Origin: Candidatus Wallbacteria bacterium
GTDB taxonomy: Bacteria > Muiribacteriota > JAQTZZ01
DNA: 64,000 nucleotides
Assembly: GCA_028687545.1 (NCBI GenBank)
Contig: JAQTZZ010000004.1
Coordinates: 95,979 to 159,978 of the forward strand
Direction: 5' to 3'
Shown here: one piece after another, positions 18,336 through 25,498 of the stretch
Numbering within the stretch: position 1 is the first letter of the stretch
How the letters are laid out: every line of letters begins with the position of its first letter
The notes under the pieces: model-generated
Told to the model about the DNA's origin: nothing
The model's database searches: none
The model's input: the letters and a program-made list of their open reading frames with translations, nothing else
Translations under genes and position numbers: made by a program

Positions 18336-19528
18336 CCTGGAGCCTTGGCTTCCGGGCTGAGCTTGATGGATGCGAAACCAGGCAGCAGATACAGCAGATG
18401 GCCCTGTGAATTGTCGGTGACTACCAGAAAATCGCCGTTCTGGATGATGCCGAAGAGTTCCCCGCAGTCCGGAATCGGGAATTCTCCGATCAGGTGAAGA
18501 CATTTATCGAAAACTGCAATTCTGTCCCGCACAGTCAGCAGAATCAGGGATTCGAAAATGGAAACACCCCGACCTGTGCCGAAATTGTCGGGGAATTGAC
18601 CCTGTGCCTGAAATCCGCCATTTTCGTCGAATTTCTGCAACCTGTGGTTACCGGAGTCGATCACAAAAAGGCTTTGATCGGCGGCGGCGATTGAGCAGGG
18701 GCGGATGAACTGCCCTGGAGCCTGTCCATAGTTCCCGATCTTCAGAAGCAGGTATCCGTTGGAGTCATACTTTTTCAGGCGGTGGTTTTCTGAGTCTACT
18801 ACATAGAGGTTTTTCTGATCGTCAAGGGCGAGGTCCAGCGGGGTATCAAATTCGTTGCGGCCATTGCCGTATTTTCCGAAAAATCTCAGCATGTTGCCGA
18901 ATCTGTCGAATTTGACGATCCTGTGGTTTTCCCGGTCAGCGATGAAAATTTCGGTGGCTACCGCGATCCCTTCAGGATGGTTGAATCTGGCCAGACTCCC
19001 TGAGTTGAAGATCTCATTCTCACTGCTTGCGATATCCGTGGCTACCCCGAAGCTGCCGAACTGGGAGACAAAGCTGCCGGACTGGTCGAAGACCTGAACT
19101 CTGTCGTTGCCTGTATCGGAAACATAGATCCGGCCGAGCTTATCCCGGGTCAGGTAAGTGGGATTGAGAAAGCAGCCGTTCTGAATCCCCCTTCCACCTA
19201 CACTGTGGATCACTCTGCCTGGAGAGAAGATTGAAAACCGGGCCGGCAGGCTGGTTTTGATTTCCCGGGTGCCGGAGATGATAAAGCTCTCCACAGTCCC
19301 GGTTTCAAGTTGAACCGCATAGGGCTGGTCGGCATGGAACACCACTTCTGCCGATCCATTGCCTGGCAGGATTTTCATGGAAAAACCGAGACCTTCAGGT
19401 TTGATGATGGTTTCGCGGGTCAGGGTTAAATCGAGCGCGAATCTTTGAGACGGAATTTCAGCGGATTGAATGCTGAATTCCGAAAACAACAGCACCAAAA
19501 GAACAAGAAAGCCGACTTTTGTCCGCAT
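18332..19528 (-). CDS. Secreted NHL-repeat beta-propeller protein
   Basis: 398 residues with a cleavable signal peptide (about 1-23), a roughly 100-residue N-terminal beta domain, then five or six NHL repeats: RIYVSDTGNDRVQVFD, EIFIADRENHRIVKFD, NLYVVDSENHRLKKYD, SLFVIDSGNHRLQKFD. The propeller probably mediates binding in the periplasm or outside the cell. It is the first gene of a four-gene unit (NHL, propeller/TPR lipoprotein, TPR lipoprotein, radical SAM) in which every junction is a 4-bp overlap. The ATG has no Shine-Dalgarno and follows a -10 box by 6 nt. Confidence 0.88.
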   Translation of the reverse strand: MRTKVGFLVLLVLLFSEFSIQSAEIPSQRFALDLTLTRETIIKPEGLGFSMKILPGNGSAEVVFHADQPYAVQLETGTVESFIISGTREIKTSLPARFSIFSPGRVIHSVGGRGIQNGCFLNPTYLTRDKLGRIYVSDTGNDRVQVFDQSGSFVSQFGSFGVATDIASSENEIFNSGSLARFNHPEGIAVATEIFIADRENHRIVKFDRFGNMLRFFGKYGNGRNEFDTPLDLALDDQKNLYVVDSENHRLKKYDSNGYLLLKIGNYGQAPGQFIRPCSIAAADQSLFVIDSGNHRLQKFDENGGFQAQGQFPDNFGTGRGVSIFESLILLTVRDRIAVFDKCLHLIGEFPIPDCGELFGIIQNGDFLVVTDNSQGHLLYLLPGFASIKLSPEAKAPG

Positions 19529-19534
19529 GAGTCA

Positions 19535-19564
19535 ATTTTAACGGGAAAACACAGCGGTTGTCAA
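19535..19564 (-). promoter_or_regulatory. Strong promoter giving a leaderless NHL-operon mRNA
   Basis: On the minus strand, TTGACA (19559-19564), 18-bp spacer, TAAAAT (19535-19540), then 6 nt and the ATG at 19528. Transcription should start at or within a base or two of the start codon. Confidence 0.7.
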
Positions 19565-19576
19565 AAGAAATTAAAG

Positions 19577-20485
19577 TTAAAAATCTGCGATTCTGGAAAC
19601 AAATTCCGGGTGTACCACGAACGGGTTTCGGTTTTTCTGGTACTGGGCGATCTTAGCGTCGCGCTGAATTTCATAGTCATCCGGCGGATCCTGCTCGTTC
19701 CAGGCTTTTAGTATCTTTTCTTCCTGGTCGTCCACAGGTTTGTTGTATCTGATTGCAAAATAAAAGGTAGCTCTTGCGATATCGCCTTTTGAGCTATCCC
19801 TAGGTTCGAAAATGTGATTGGCGTATTTGCTGCCGCCCACGCTCCAGGTGGCCTGGGAATCAGGCACGATTCCGAATGGATAATTGGCGCGGACGTTATT
19901 GGCTTTGGAGTCAGTGGGCAGAAGATGATGCATATCTGATTTGGCGATCCCGGTAGCGCCTTCGGATTGTGGCCAGACGTGTTCAATGTTCATTACTGTG
20001 TCAGGGGGAAGGGTACTGGTTACGATTACCTGCTTGCCTTCGTAATAATCAGTCACAACGCTGTTGGTGTTATCAACTGTGGTGAAGATGATCTTGCGGG
20101 CATTTGTGTATGAAACTGAAGTGTAGCTGCGGCCGGTGATTTCGTTGAGTTTGCTTTTCAGGGCTTCGTCTTTGAGACCTGAGCATTCCGAAAATTCATC
20201 GCTTGTAACTGCAAGCGGTGTGCTGTCTATGGCTGCTCTGCTGGATTCAAGGGAAAAGAAAACCAGCTGATCGAGTTTTTCCTGAAGCGGAACTGTTTCT
20301 GAAAGCGTCAACTTTCCTGATTGAACAAGTAATTCCAGCTGAGAACTGATCTCAGTCTGGAGTTTCAGTTTGTAGCTATCGTTGAAAAATAGTGAGGGAT
20401 CGGTTTTCGCTGCAGGGTCTGCATTGAGGGAGATTGAAATCAGGATCACTGCGATGATGGTTTTTACTTTGATACTCACAAACAT
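19577..20485 (-). CDS. Secreted endonuclease I family nuclease
   Basis: 302 residues with an N-terminal signal peptide and an HNH-like endonuclease I domain (beta-beta-alpha metal site). The family motifs are intact: NIEHVWPQS with the catalytic His, DMHHLLPTDSKANNVRANYP, GDIARATFYFAIRY, and NPFVVHPEFV. It probably degrades extracellular DNA or RNA for nutrient use or defence. The roughly 100 residues before the catalytic domain are variable and helical. ATG 20485 follows AAGGAG. The gene diverges from the duplicated-domain protein gene and shares its regulatory interval. Confidence 0.92.
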   Translation of the reverse strand: MFVSIKVKTIIAVILISISLNADPAAKTDPSLFFNDSYKLKLQTEISSQLELLVQSGKLTLSETVPLQEKLDQLVFFSLESSRAAIDSTPLAVTSDEFSECSGLKDEALKSKLNEITGRSYTSVSYTNARKIIFTTVDNTNSVVTDYYEGKQVIVTSTLPPDTVMNIEHVWPQSEGATGIAKSDMHHLLPTDSKANNVRANYPFGIVPDSQATWSVGGSKYANHIFEPRDSSKGDIARATFYFAIRYNKPVDDQEEKILKAWNEQDPPDDYEIQRDAKIAQYQKNRNPFVVHPEFVSRIADF

Positions 20486-20564
20486 ACATTCTCCTTGATA
20501 CTATAAACTTCATTACACCATACATAATTTTAATCCGGAAACAGACCAGAGTCAAGCAAAGCCG

Positions 20565-20676
20565 TGTTACAAATTGTTACAAATATGCATTCTAAAAACG
20601 ATTGACCTGCAACCGATTACGACTATTCGAATTAAAACATTAATCCGAATGGATACGCGTTGCAGCATTTTGTAAC
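20565..20676. promoter_or_regulatory. Operator-like GTTACAAA sites in a divergent promoter region
   Basis: TGTTACAAAT occurs twice head-to-tail with no gap (20565-20574, 20575-20584), about one helical turn apart. The inverse TTTGTAAC occurs at 20669-20676. The interval 20486-20750 lies between two divergent genes for secreted proteins, so a shared regulator is plausible. Confidence 0.45.
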
Positions 20677-20750
20677 TGGAATCTCAATCCCGAATCATAA
20701 ATGATTGGAACAAGAAAAGGACAATAAGTCCAAAAAAAACTGGAGGAAAA

Positions 20751-21506
20751 ATGAACAAATGGAGTCAGAAGGTGTTGTGCCTAATGCTGGGAGTGATCAT
20801 GATGTCCGCTGGAATAGTCCATGCCGGGACTTTCACCAGCATAGTAAACGTCACTGTCTGGAAAACCGCGGCCCCGGCCGACACTACTTTCTACACCTAT
20901 CTTCAGGGAACTTTCGACAGCGAGAAGCAGGCCCTGGAAGCAGCCAAAGCCAATACAGACGCTGCAGTGGATGCTGCAGTAACTCAGGCTATGGTATTGC
21001 TCAAGGCAGATGCCGCTGATCTGCAGTATTCTGTAACTTATGCTGCCTCTTTCAGAGCCCCCAAAGCCGCCAGAATGCCGAGCCATCAGCCCGGAGACAC
21101 CTGGAACAACAACAATCAGCCGGTACATCAGCCGAGCGATAACTGGAATAACGAGCAGCAGCAGTGGGAAAACGGCATCAACCAGTTCCTGAACGGTACG
21201 GATGATCAGAACAACGGGAATTGTGGATTCAAATATGAATATCTGAAGGGCCTGTACGACACCGCCCAGCAGGCGCTGGCAGCAGCCGAAGCCAATCAGG
21301 CAGCTGCGATCGAAGCCGCCACTCCACAGGCAGTGAAGCAGCTTCACGCTACCGCAGACAAACTGACCTTCACCTGCGCATTCTCAGCAGTACCCAAGGG
21401 AACCCCTGACCTGATCCCGAACAATGGCATTAATGGCGGATATCACTATGTTTACAATCACGGGCCGTTCGCCAGCCTGGTGACTGTCTTTGCCAAACTG
21501 AAGTAA
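20751..21506 (+). CDS. Secreted protein with two copies of an unrecognised domain
   Basis: 251 residues. Signal peptide 1-26 (cleavage after VHA). Residues about 45-101 and 162-218 are copies of one domain: Y-x-YL-x-G-x-x-D ... QAL-x-AA-x-AN-x-x-AA-x-x-AA-x-x-QA ... L, each ending in a beta-rich segment. They are joined by an Asn/Gln-rich linker (about 107-157) with a repeated HQP-x-D-x-WNN motif. I recognise no family. Nothing in it looks enzymatic; a surface, matrix or binding role fits. ATG 20751 has GGAGG, and a terminator follows, so it is monocistronic. Confidence 0.8.
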   Translation: MNKWSQKVLCLMLGVIMMSAGIVHAGTFTSIVNVTVWKTAAPADTTFYTYLQGTFDSEKQALEAAKANTDAAVDAAVTQAMVLLKADAADLQYSVTYAASFRAPKAARMPSHQPGDTWNNNNQPVHQPSDNWNNEQQQWENGINQFLNGTDDQNNGNCGFKYEYLKGLYDTAQQALAAAEANQAAAIEAATPQAVKQLHATADKLTFTCAFSAVPKGTPDLIPNNGINGGYHYVYNHGPFASLVTVFAKLK

Positions 21507-21539
21507 TACTCAGTCCTCTCCTGAACTCAAAATACTTTT

Positions 21540-21566
21540 GAGACCCGCAAGGGTCTCTTTTTTTTG
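21540..21566 (+). terminator. Rho-independent terminator of the duplicated-domain gene
   Basis: GAGACCC (21540-21546), GCAA loop, GGGTCTC (21551-21557), followed by a run of eight or nine T. Confidence 0.9.
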
Positions 21567-21582
21567 CTGACCACATCCTCAA

Positions 21583-22248
21583 TCAAAGAAAAAAATAATT
21601 ATAAATGATCCCGGTCAGGTTGACTGTCGCATGGGCGGCCAGGCAATATCCCAGGCCTTTCCTGATTCTGAAGTAGCCGAGCAGATAGCCCAGATAAAAA
21701 ACCACCAGCAGCTGACGGAGCGAATAAGGATGGGTGATCGTGAAAATCAGTGCGCTGAGGATGATCGACAGCAGCGGTCTTTTGAACAATTCGTTCAGCG
21801 AGTCGATGATCAGACCTCGAAACAGAAGCTCTTCAGCCAGAGGTCCCAGCAGCACTCCCACGATCAGCATGAAGAGGAATTCCGCCGTTGTCTTCGGGAT
21901 CAGGTAAGCCGGTTCAGGTTCCCGGAACAGGTGCTGGAGTATCAAAAAGGTTGAAACAGAGAACGTGAGCCAGCAGGTCAGATTGAAGAGCCGGCAGATC
22001 CTGATCCTGAACTGGGGAAGATATCTTGCCAAGTCACCACTGAATGAACAGAAAATGACAATGCAGAGGCTGCCTGACAGCGAGGAAATGAAATATGCAT
22101 AAGTTCTGGTAATGCCGGGCAGGAAAAATCCAGGCAGACCTCCTGCCAGCAGGCATAAAAACCAAAGCAACAGCAGTAGAAGGGTCCTGGCCAGACAGTC
22201 ATTCGAATTAGGCAAATTTGATCCCAGTATTCCGAGAGGCTTTTTCAA
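21583..22248 (-). CDS. CPBP-family intramembrane metalloprotease (CAAX-protease-like)
   Basis: 221 residues with about seven hydrophobic segments. The family motifs EExxxR (PLAEELLFRG, about residue 140) and HxxxN (AAHATVN, near the C-terminus), plus the middle histidine in FTITHPY, form the metal site. Bacterial members cleave or modify membrane peptides; the substrate here is unknown. The frame opens at a TTG (22248) that overlaps the upstream amidohydrolase by 41 bp; another TTG at 22215 would give an 8-bp overlap, so the first 11 residues are uncertain. Confidence 0.85.
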   Translation of the reverse strand: MKKPLGILGSNLPNSNDCLARTLLLLLLWFLCLLAGGLPGFFLPGITRTYAYFISSLSGSLCIVIFCSFSGDLARYLPQFRIRICRLFNLTCWLTFSVSTFLILQHLFREPEPAYLIPKTTAEFLFMLIVGVLLGPLAEELLFRGLIIDSLNELFKRPLLSIILSALIFTITHPYSLRQLLVVFYLGYLLGYFRIRKGLGYCLAAHATVNLTGIIYNYFFL

Positions 22249-23596
22249 TCATTTTTTCTGAGAGCCGGTTGGCTTTTTTCGTGACAGAGGCTTCCCTGAT
22301 ATTCACTAATTTTCCGTTTTCCACTACGATTTTCCCGTTGACTATGGTGTACCGCGCAACATGCGAAGCCCCGGCGAAGACCAGGGCTGCAACTGGATCG
22401 TTGCTCGACCCGGCATACCAGATCCTGTTCAGGTCGAAAGCCGCGAGGTCAGCGGCAGATCCTGGTTCCAGCCTTCCAAGTTCAGGCGACTGGAAAACTC
22501 CGGCCCCGCCTTGTGTGGCTATTTTCAAAGTGTCGTAAGCCGTGATCGAGTCCACACCCCATTTCACTCGATGCGAGAGCAGGCACTGGCGCAATTCACC
22601 AAGCATGTCCGAACTGTCGTTGCTGGCAGAACCGTCCACTGCCATGCTGACCGGGACACCGGCTTTCAGCATCTGAGGCACTGGTGCGATGCCTGAACCG
22701 AGGCGCATGTTGGAAGTGGGGCAGTGGGCTACTCCAGTGCCGGTTTTGGCCATTTTATTGATTTCCCTGTCATTAAGATGCACACAATGCGCGAACCAGA
22801 CATCAGGACCAAGCCATCCTACGGATTCCATATAATCCACCGGACGTTTGCCGAATTTCTGCAGGCAGAACTGCTCTTCGTCGATGGTTTCGGCGATATG
22901 GGTGTGCAGTAAGACTTTTTTATGTTTGCGGGCGAATTCAGCCGTTTCTCTCAGGCTTCTGGTGGTGATGGAGAAGGGAGAACAGGGCGAGAGATTGATC
23001 CTGGTCATGGCGAAGGGTTTAGGATCGTGATATTTCCGGATCAGACGCGCGCAGTCAGCCAGGATAACTTCTTCAGTCTGGATCACATCATCAGGTGGAA
23101 GTCCGCCATCTTTTTTGGAGAGAGTCATGCTGCCGCGGGTTGGGTAAAAACGGATGCCGAGCTCTGCTGCGGCCTTGATTTCAGCATCGATCAGCTGCGG
23201 GCCGGCTTTCTTGGGAAACAGATAATGGTGATCTGTGGAGCAGGTGCAGCCGGTGAGGAGCAGTTCGCCGAGTCCGACTAATGCCCCGTAGTAAACGCTT
23301 TCCTCATCGATTTCCCGCCAGGCTTCATAGAGGTTGATCAGCCAGTCGAAAAGCTTGGAGTTCTGCACTAGCGGGATATTGCGGAACAGAGTCTGATAAA
23401 GATGATGATGGGTATTGATCATGCCAGGGATCACGACCAGGTTTTTTCCATTGATCACCCGCTCGACTGGGTCTGTGATTTCAGGAGCGATTTTCTTGAT
23501 TTTATTTCCTTCGATCAGAATCGAATGGCCTGTGAGAATCTCATCTTTCTGATTCATGGTGACAATTTTCCAGGCGTTTTTTATCAGAATGCTCAT
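22208..23596 (-). CDS. Amidohydrolase, probable 8-oxoguanine deaminase type
   Basis: 462 residues of the metal-dependent amidohydrolase superfamily. The metal and catalytic ligands are visible: HHH in NTHHHLYQTLFRN (about 63), LLHTHIAET, FAHCVHL, and Asp in AVDGSASND. The blocks PTRGSMTLSKKDGGLPPD and LSPCSPFS match the 8-oxoguanine deaminase branch rather than guanine or S-adenosylhomocysteine deaminases. It would release ammonia from oxidised or free purine bases in the cytosol. The substrate assignment rests on these blocks. A 64-bp gap separates it from the flippase, and its end overlaps the CPBP gene. Confidence 0.83.
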   Translation of the reverse strand: MSILIKNAWKIVTMNQKDEILTGHSILIEGNKIKKIAPEITDPVERVINGKNLVVIPGMINTHHHLYQTLFRNIPLVQNSKLFDWLINLYEAWREIDEESVYYGALVGLGELLLTGCTCSTDHHYLFPKKAGPQLIDAEIKAAAELGIRFYPTRGSMTLSKKDGGLPPDDVIQTEEVILADCARLIRKYHDPKPFAMTRINLSPCSPFSITTRSLRETAEFARKHKKVLLHTHIAETIDEEQFCLQKFGKRPVDYMESVGWLGPDVWFAHCVHLNDREINKMAKTGTGVAHCPTSNMRLGSGIAPVPQMLKAGVPVSMAVDGSASNDSSDMLGELRQCLLSHRVKWGVDSITAYDTLKIATQGGAGVFQSPELGRLEPGSAADLAAFDLNRIWYAGSSNDPVAALVFAGASHVARYTIVNGKIVVENGKLVNIREASVTKKANRLSEKMIEKASRNTGIKFA

Positions 23597-23660
23597 CTCC
23601 CCTCCCCCAGGGCTTTATTGATAGTCAGTTTCATTAAATTTTAAATATTACAATCCACTA

Positions 23661-24890
23661 CTATTTTACCAAGCCGCCCTCCCGAGCGCCATGGCTTGAA
23701 AAAATCAACTTCACACACAGGGTAAAAACCGCTATTTTCAGAAGAAACATCCATGCTGACGGTGGATTGGAGAGGAAAACAACGGAAGCAGCGGCTGCAG
23801 TGAGATACCACAGAAAAGGGCAGAGCGGAAAAAAATCAAAGTCCAGGCTGCGGAATTCCCAGGCAGCCAGCCAGGCGATTCTAACCAAAGACGAACAGAG
23901 CATGGATAGAATCGGAGCTTGCAGGCCGAAGGGGATGAAATGAAAGCCAAGGTAAATACAGAAAGCTCCTGCGATCATGTCTCCTGTTGCCACAATCAAT
24001 TCCCTGTCAGGAGAATCTGCAGCCTCCGCCGTTTTCTGATAAAAAATCGAGAGCAGGAAAAAGGCCCCGAGCAGGGCGGTGATGGTTGAAGCGCTGGAAT
24101 AATTCTCTGAAATCAGGCTGAAGAATTCGCCTGAAAACAGGATGATTGCGAGATGAACTGAAAAAAGCACAGGGAAGAGCTTGAATTGCCTGTCTGCTTT
24201 GATTTCCTGCATGACAGGCAGGATCCCCGCCAGCAGGAAAGCGCTGAAATAAATCCCGGTATTTTTCAGCGTCAGAAATCTGGAAACCAGAAGTATCCCG
24301 GAAAATGTCAGAGCCCAGTTCCCGAGCGCGCCAGGAAGTGCTGAAAATCGGGGGAACATCCCGATTTTTCCGAAGCGGAAACCGAGCAGACCGTGCCGGA
24401 TGTAAACGAAAGCGGCACAGGCAGAAGAAAAAAGCGCAGCGCAGATTCCGCCGGCCAGCCAGGCATAAACACCCAGATTCCAGCCTGCCAGCAAAACAAT
24501 AGTTACTGCTACTCCGGCAATCTTTCCCCAATGAAACGCGGATTGCCCGGATTTATCCAGCCTGGAAACCAAAGTTAAGATCGGAACAATGAAATAAAAG
24601 GCATACGGTAATGCCTGGATTTTCAGATATTTGGTGCCAAAGAATGAAAAAACAAAAGCCGCAAGAATCGCGCCTGAAATACCCCAAAACAGCCTGGACC
24701 AAAAACAGGTTGAAAATTCAGGCTTATTTTTTTCGGAGATTTCTAAGCCGGGCTGGCAGAACAATCCGGAAAGCAGAGCTGAGATGGAGTAAAAAACCGC
24801 GATCATCCCGAATTCCGCAGGCGACAGGTAGCGGATGTAAAAGGGAAGCAGAAAAAGGTCTGAAAACCAAAGGCCAGGGAAAGTTTTCAA
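23661..24890 (-). CDS. Oligosaccharide flippase-like membrane protein (Wzx/MVF type), short N-terminus
   Basis: 409 residues with 11-12 hydrophobic segments. LPFYIRYLSPAEFGMIAV is the signature region after helix 1 of polysaccharide flippases. In relatives this motif lies about 30 residues from the start; here it is at about 14, so helix 1 looks shortened. The only start is TTG 24890 with a weak AAGG. The frame is the same as the SxtK-like gene, separated by its TAA and five sense codons. Its place in the carbamoyltransferase operon suggests transport of a carbamoylated glycan or lipid-linked product; this is inference. Confidence 0.78.
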   Translation of the reverse strand: MKTFPGLWFSDLFLLPFYIRYLSPAEFGMIAVFYSISALLSGLFCQPGLEISEKNKPEFSTCFWSRLFWGISGAILAAFVFSFFGTKYLKIQALPYAFYFIVPILTLVSRLDKSGQSAFHWGKIAGVAVTIVLLAGWNLGVYAWLAGGICAALFSSACAAFVYIRHGLLGFRFGKIGMFPRFSALPGALGNWALTFSGILLVSRFLTLKNTGIYFSAFLLAGILPVMQEIKADRQFKLFPVLFSVHLAIILFSGEFFSLISENYSSASTITALLGAFFLLSIFYQKTAEAADSPDRELIVATGDMIAGAFCIYLGFHFIPFGLQAPILSMLCSSLVRIAWLAAWEFRSLDFDFFPLCPFLWYLTAAAASVVFLSNPPSAWMFLLKIAVFTLCVKLIFSSHGAREGGLVK

Positions 24891-24905
24891 TTCTTTGATC
24901 CTTGT

Positions 24906-25064
24906 TTAGAACAATGTATAGATATATGGAGCCACAGCCGATCCCTGTGAAAGCGCGATCAGCACTCCCAGGAGCATCAGCATGCATACGATCGGCAGCA
25001 GCCAGTACTTCTTGCGCACCTTCAAGAAATCCCAGAATTCCAGGGCAATCGAAAATTTACTCAT
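24906..25064 (-). CDS. SxtK/DUF5989-like small membrane protein (52 aa)
   Basis: A 53-codon minus-strand frame, below usual ORF cut-offs. ATG 25064 is preceded by GAGGG at good spacing. The product begins MSKFSIALEFWDFLKVRKKY, then one strongly hydrophobic helix (WLLPIVCMLMLLGVLIAL), and ends in SAVAPYIYTLF. The FxxEFWxFLKxRKKYWLLP pattern and the ending AP-(Y/F)-IYTLF are as I remember for the DUF5989/SxtK proteins encoded beside carbamoyltransferases. It lies 8 bp after the SxtJ-like gene and 15 bp before the flippase. Function unknown; probably a membrane partner of the SxtJ/carbamoyltransferase pair. Confidence 0.85.
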   Translation of the reverse strand: MSKFSIALEFWDFLKVRKKYWLLPIVCMLMLLGVLIALSQGSAVAPYIYTLF

Positions 25065-25072
25065 ATTTCCCT

Positions 25073-25498
25073 CTAATACATTTTATCATAATTAACCGGG
25101 TTGTCCTTTTTTTCGATCCAGTAGCTTGAAGCTTTCAGGTCTCGCTTCAAGCTTAGCGGATCGCGGCCAGTGAATCTGGCGATGATCCCCAGCGGAGTGA
25201 CTACGAGGAAAAAAATGAGGGTGAGAATCAGGCGGGAGATCAGCCAGCCGGCTGCCAGGGAAACTGTCATCCAGGCTTGATGGATGCCTGTCAAAGACAG
25301 GGGGGCGAGCAAACCGCAGAGCATCACAAGCATGCTCAGACTCTGGGTTACGATTGCAATTGCCTGATGGTGTCTGAAAAACAGCAGCCCGCTGACTATC
25401 ATCAGGCCGCAGCCGATCAAAAGAGAGAAATTTCTCAGGGATTCGATTGAATTGTCCAGGGATAGAAGTTCCTTCCTGATTTCCTTAATCCAGTTCAT
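25073..25498 (-). CDS. SxtJ-family membrane protein
   Basis: 141 residues: a charged N-terminus, two hydrophobic hairpins (about 25-70 and 75-110), and a cytosolic basic tail with the family's ending TGRDPLSLKRDLKASSYWIEK. SxtJ was named from the saxitoxin cluster, where its role is undefined; homologues usually follow carbamoyltransferases. ATG 25498 has TGGAG upstream; an in-frame TTG at 25516 is less likely. It overlaps the carbamoyltransferase gene by 14 bp, so the two are translationally coupled. Confidence 0.85.
   Translation of the reverse strand: MNWIKEIRKELLSLDNSIESLRNFSLLIGCGLMIVSGLLFFRHHQAIAIVTQSLSMLVMLCGLLAPLSLTGIHQAWMTVSLAAGWLISRLILTLIFFLVVTPLGIIARFTGRDPLSLKRDLKASSYWIEKKDNPVNYDKMY

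Noticed and set aside
24007-24531. Arg/Cys-rich minus-strand frame inside the flippase gene
   Set aside because: Out-of-frame shadow in a gene with clear transmembrane pattern.
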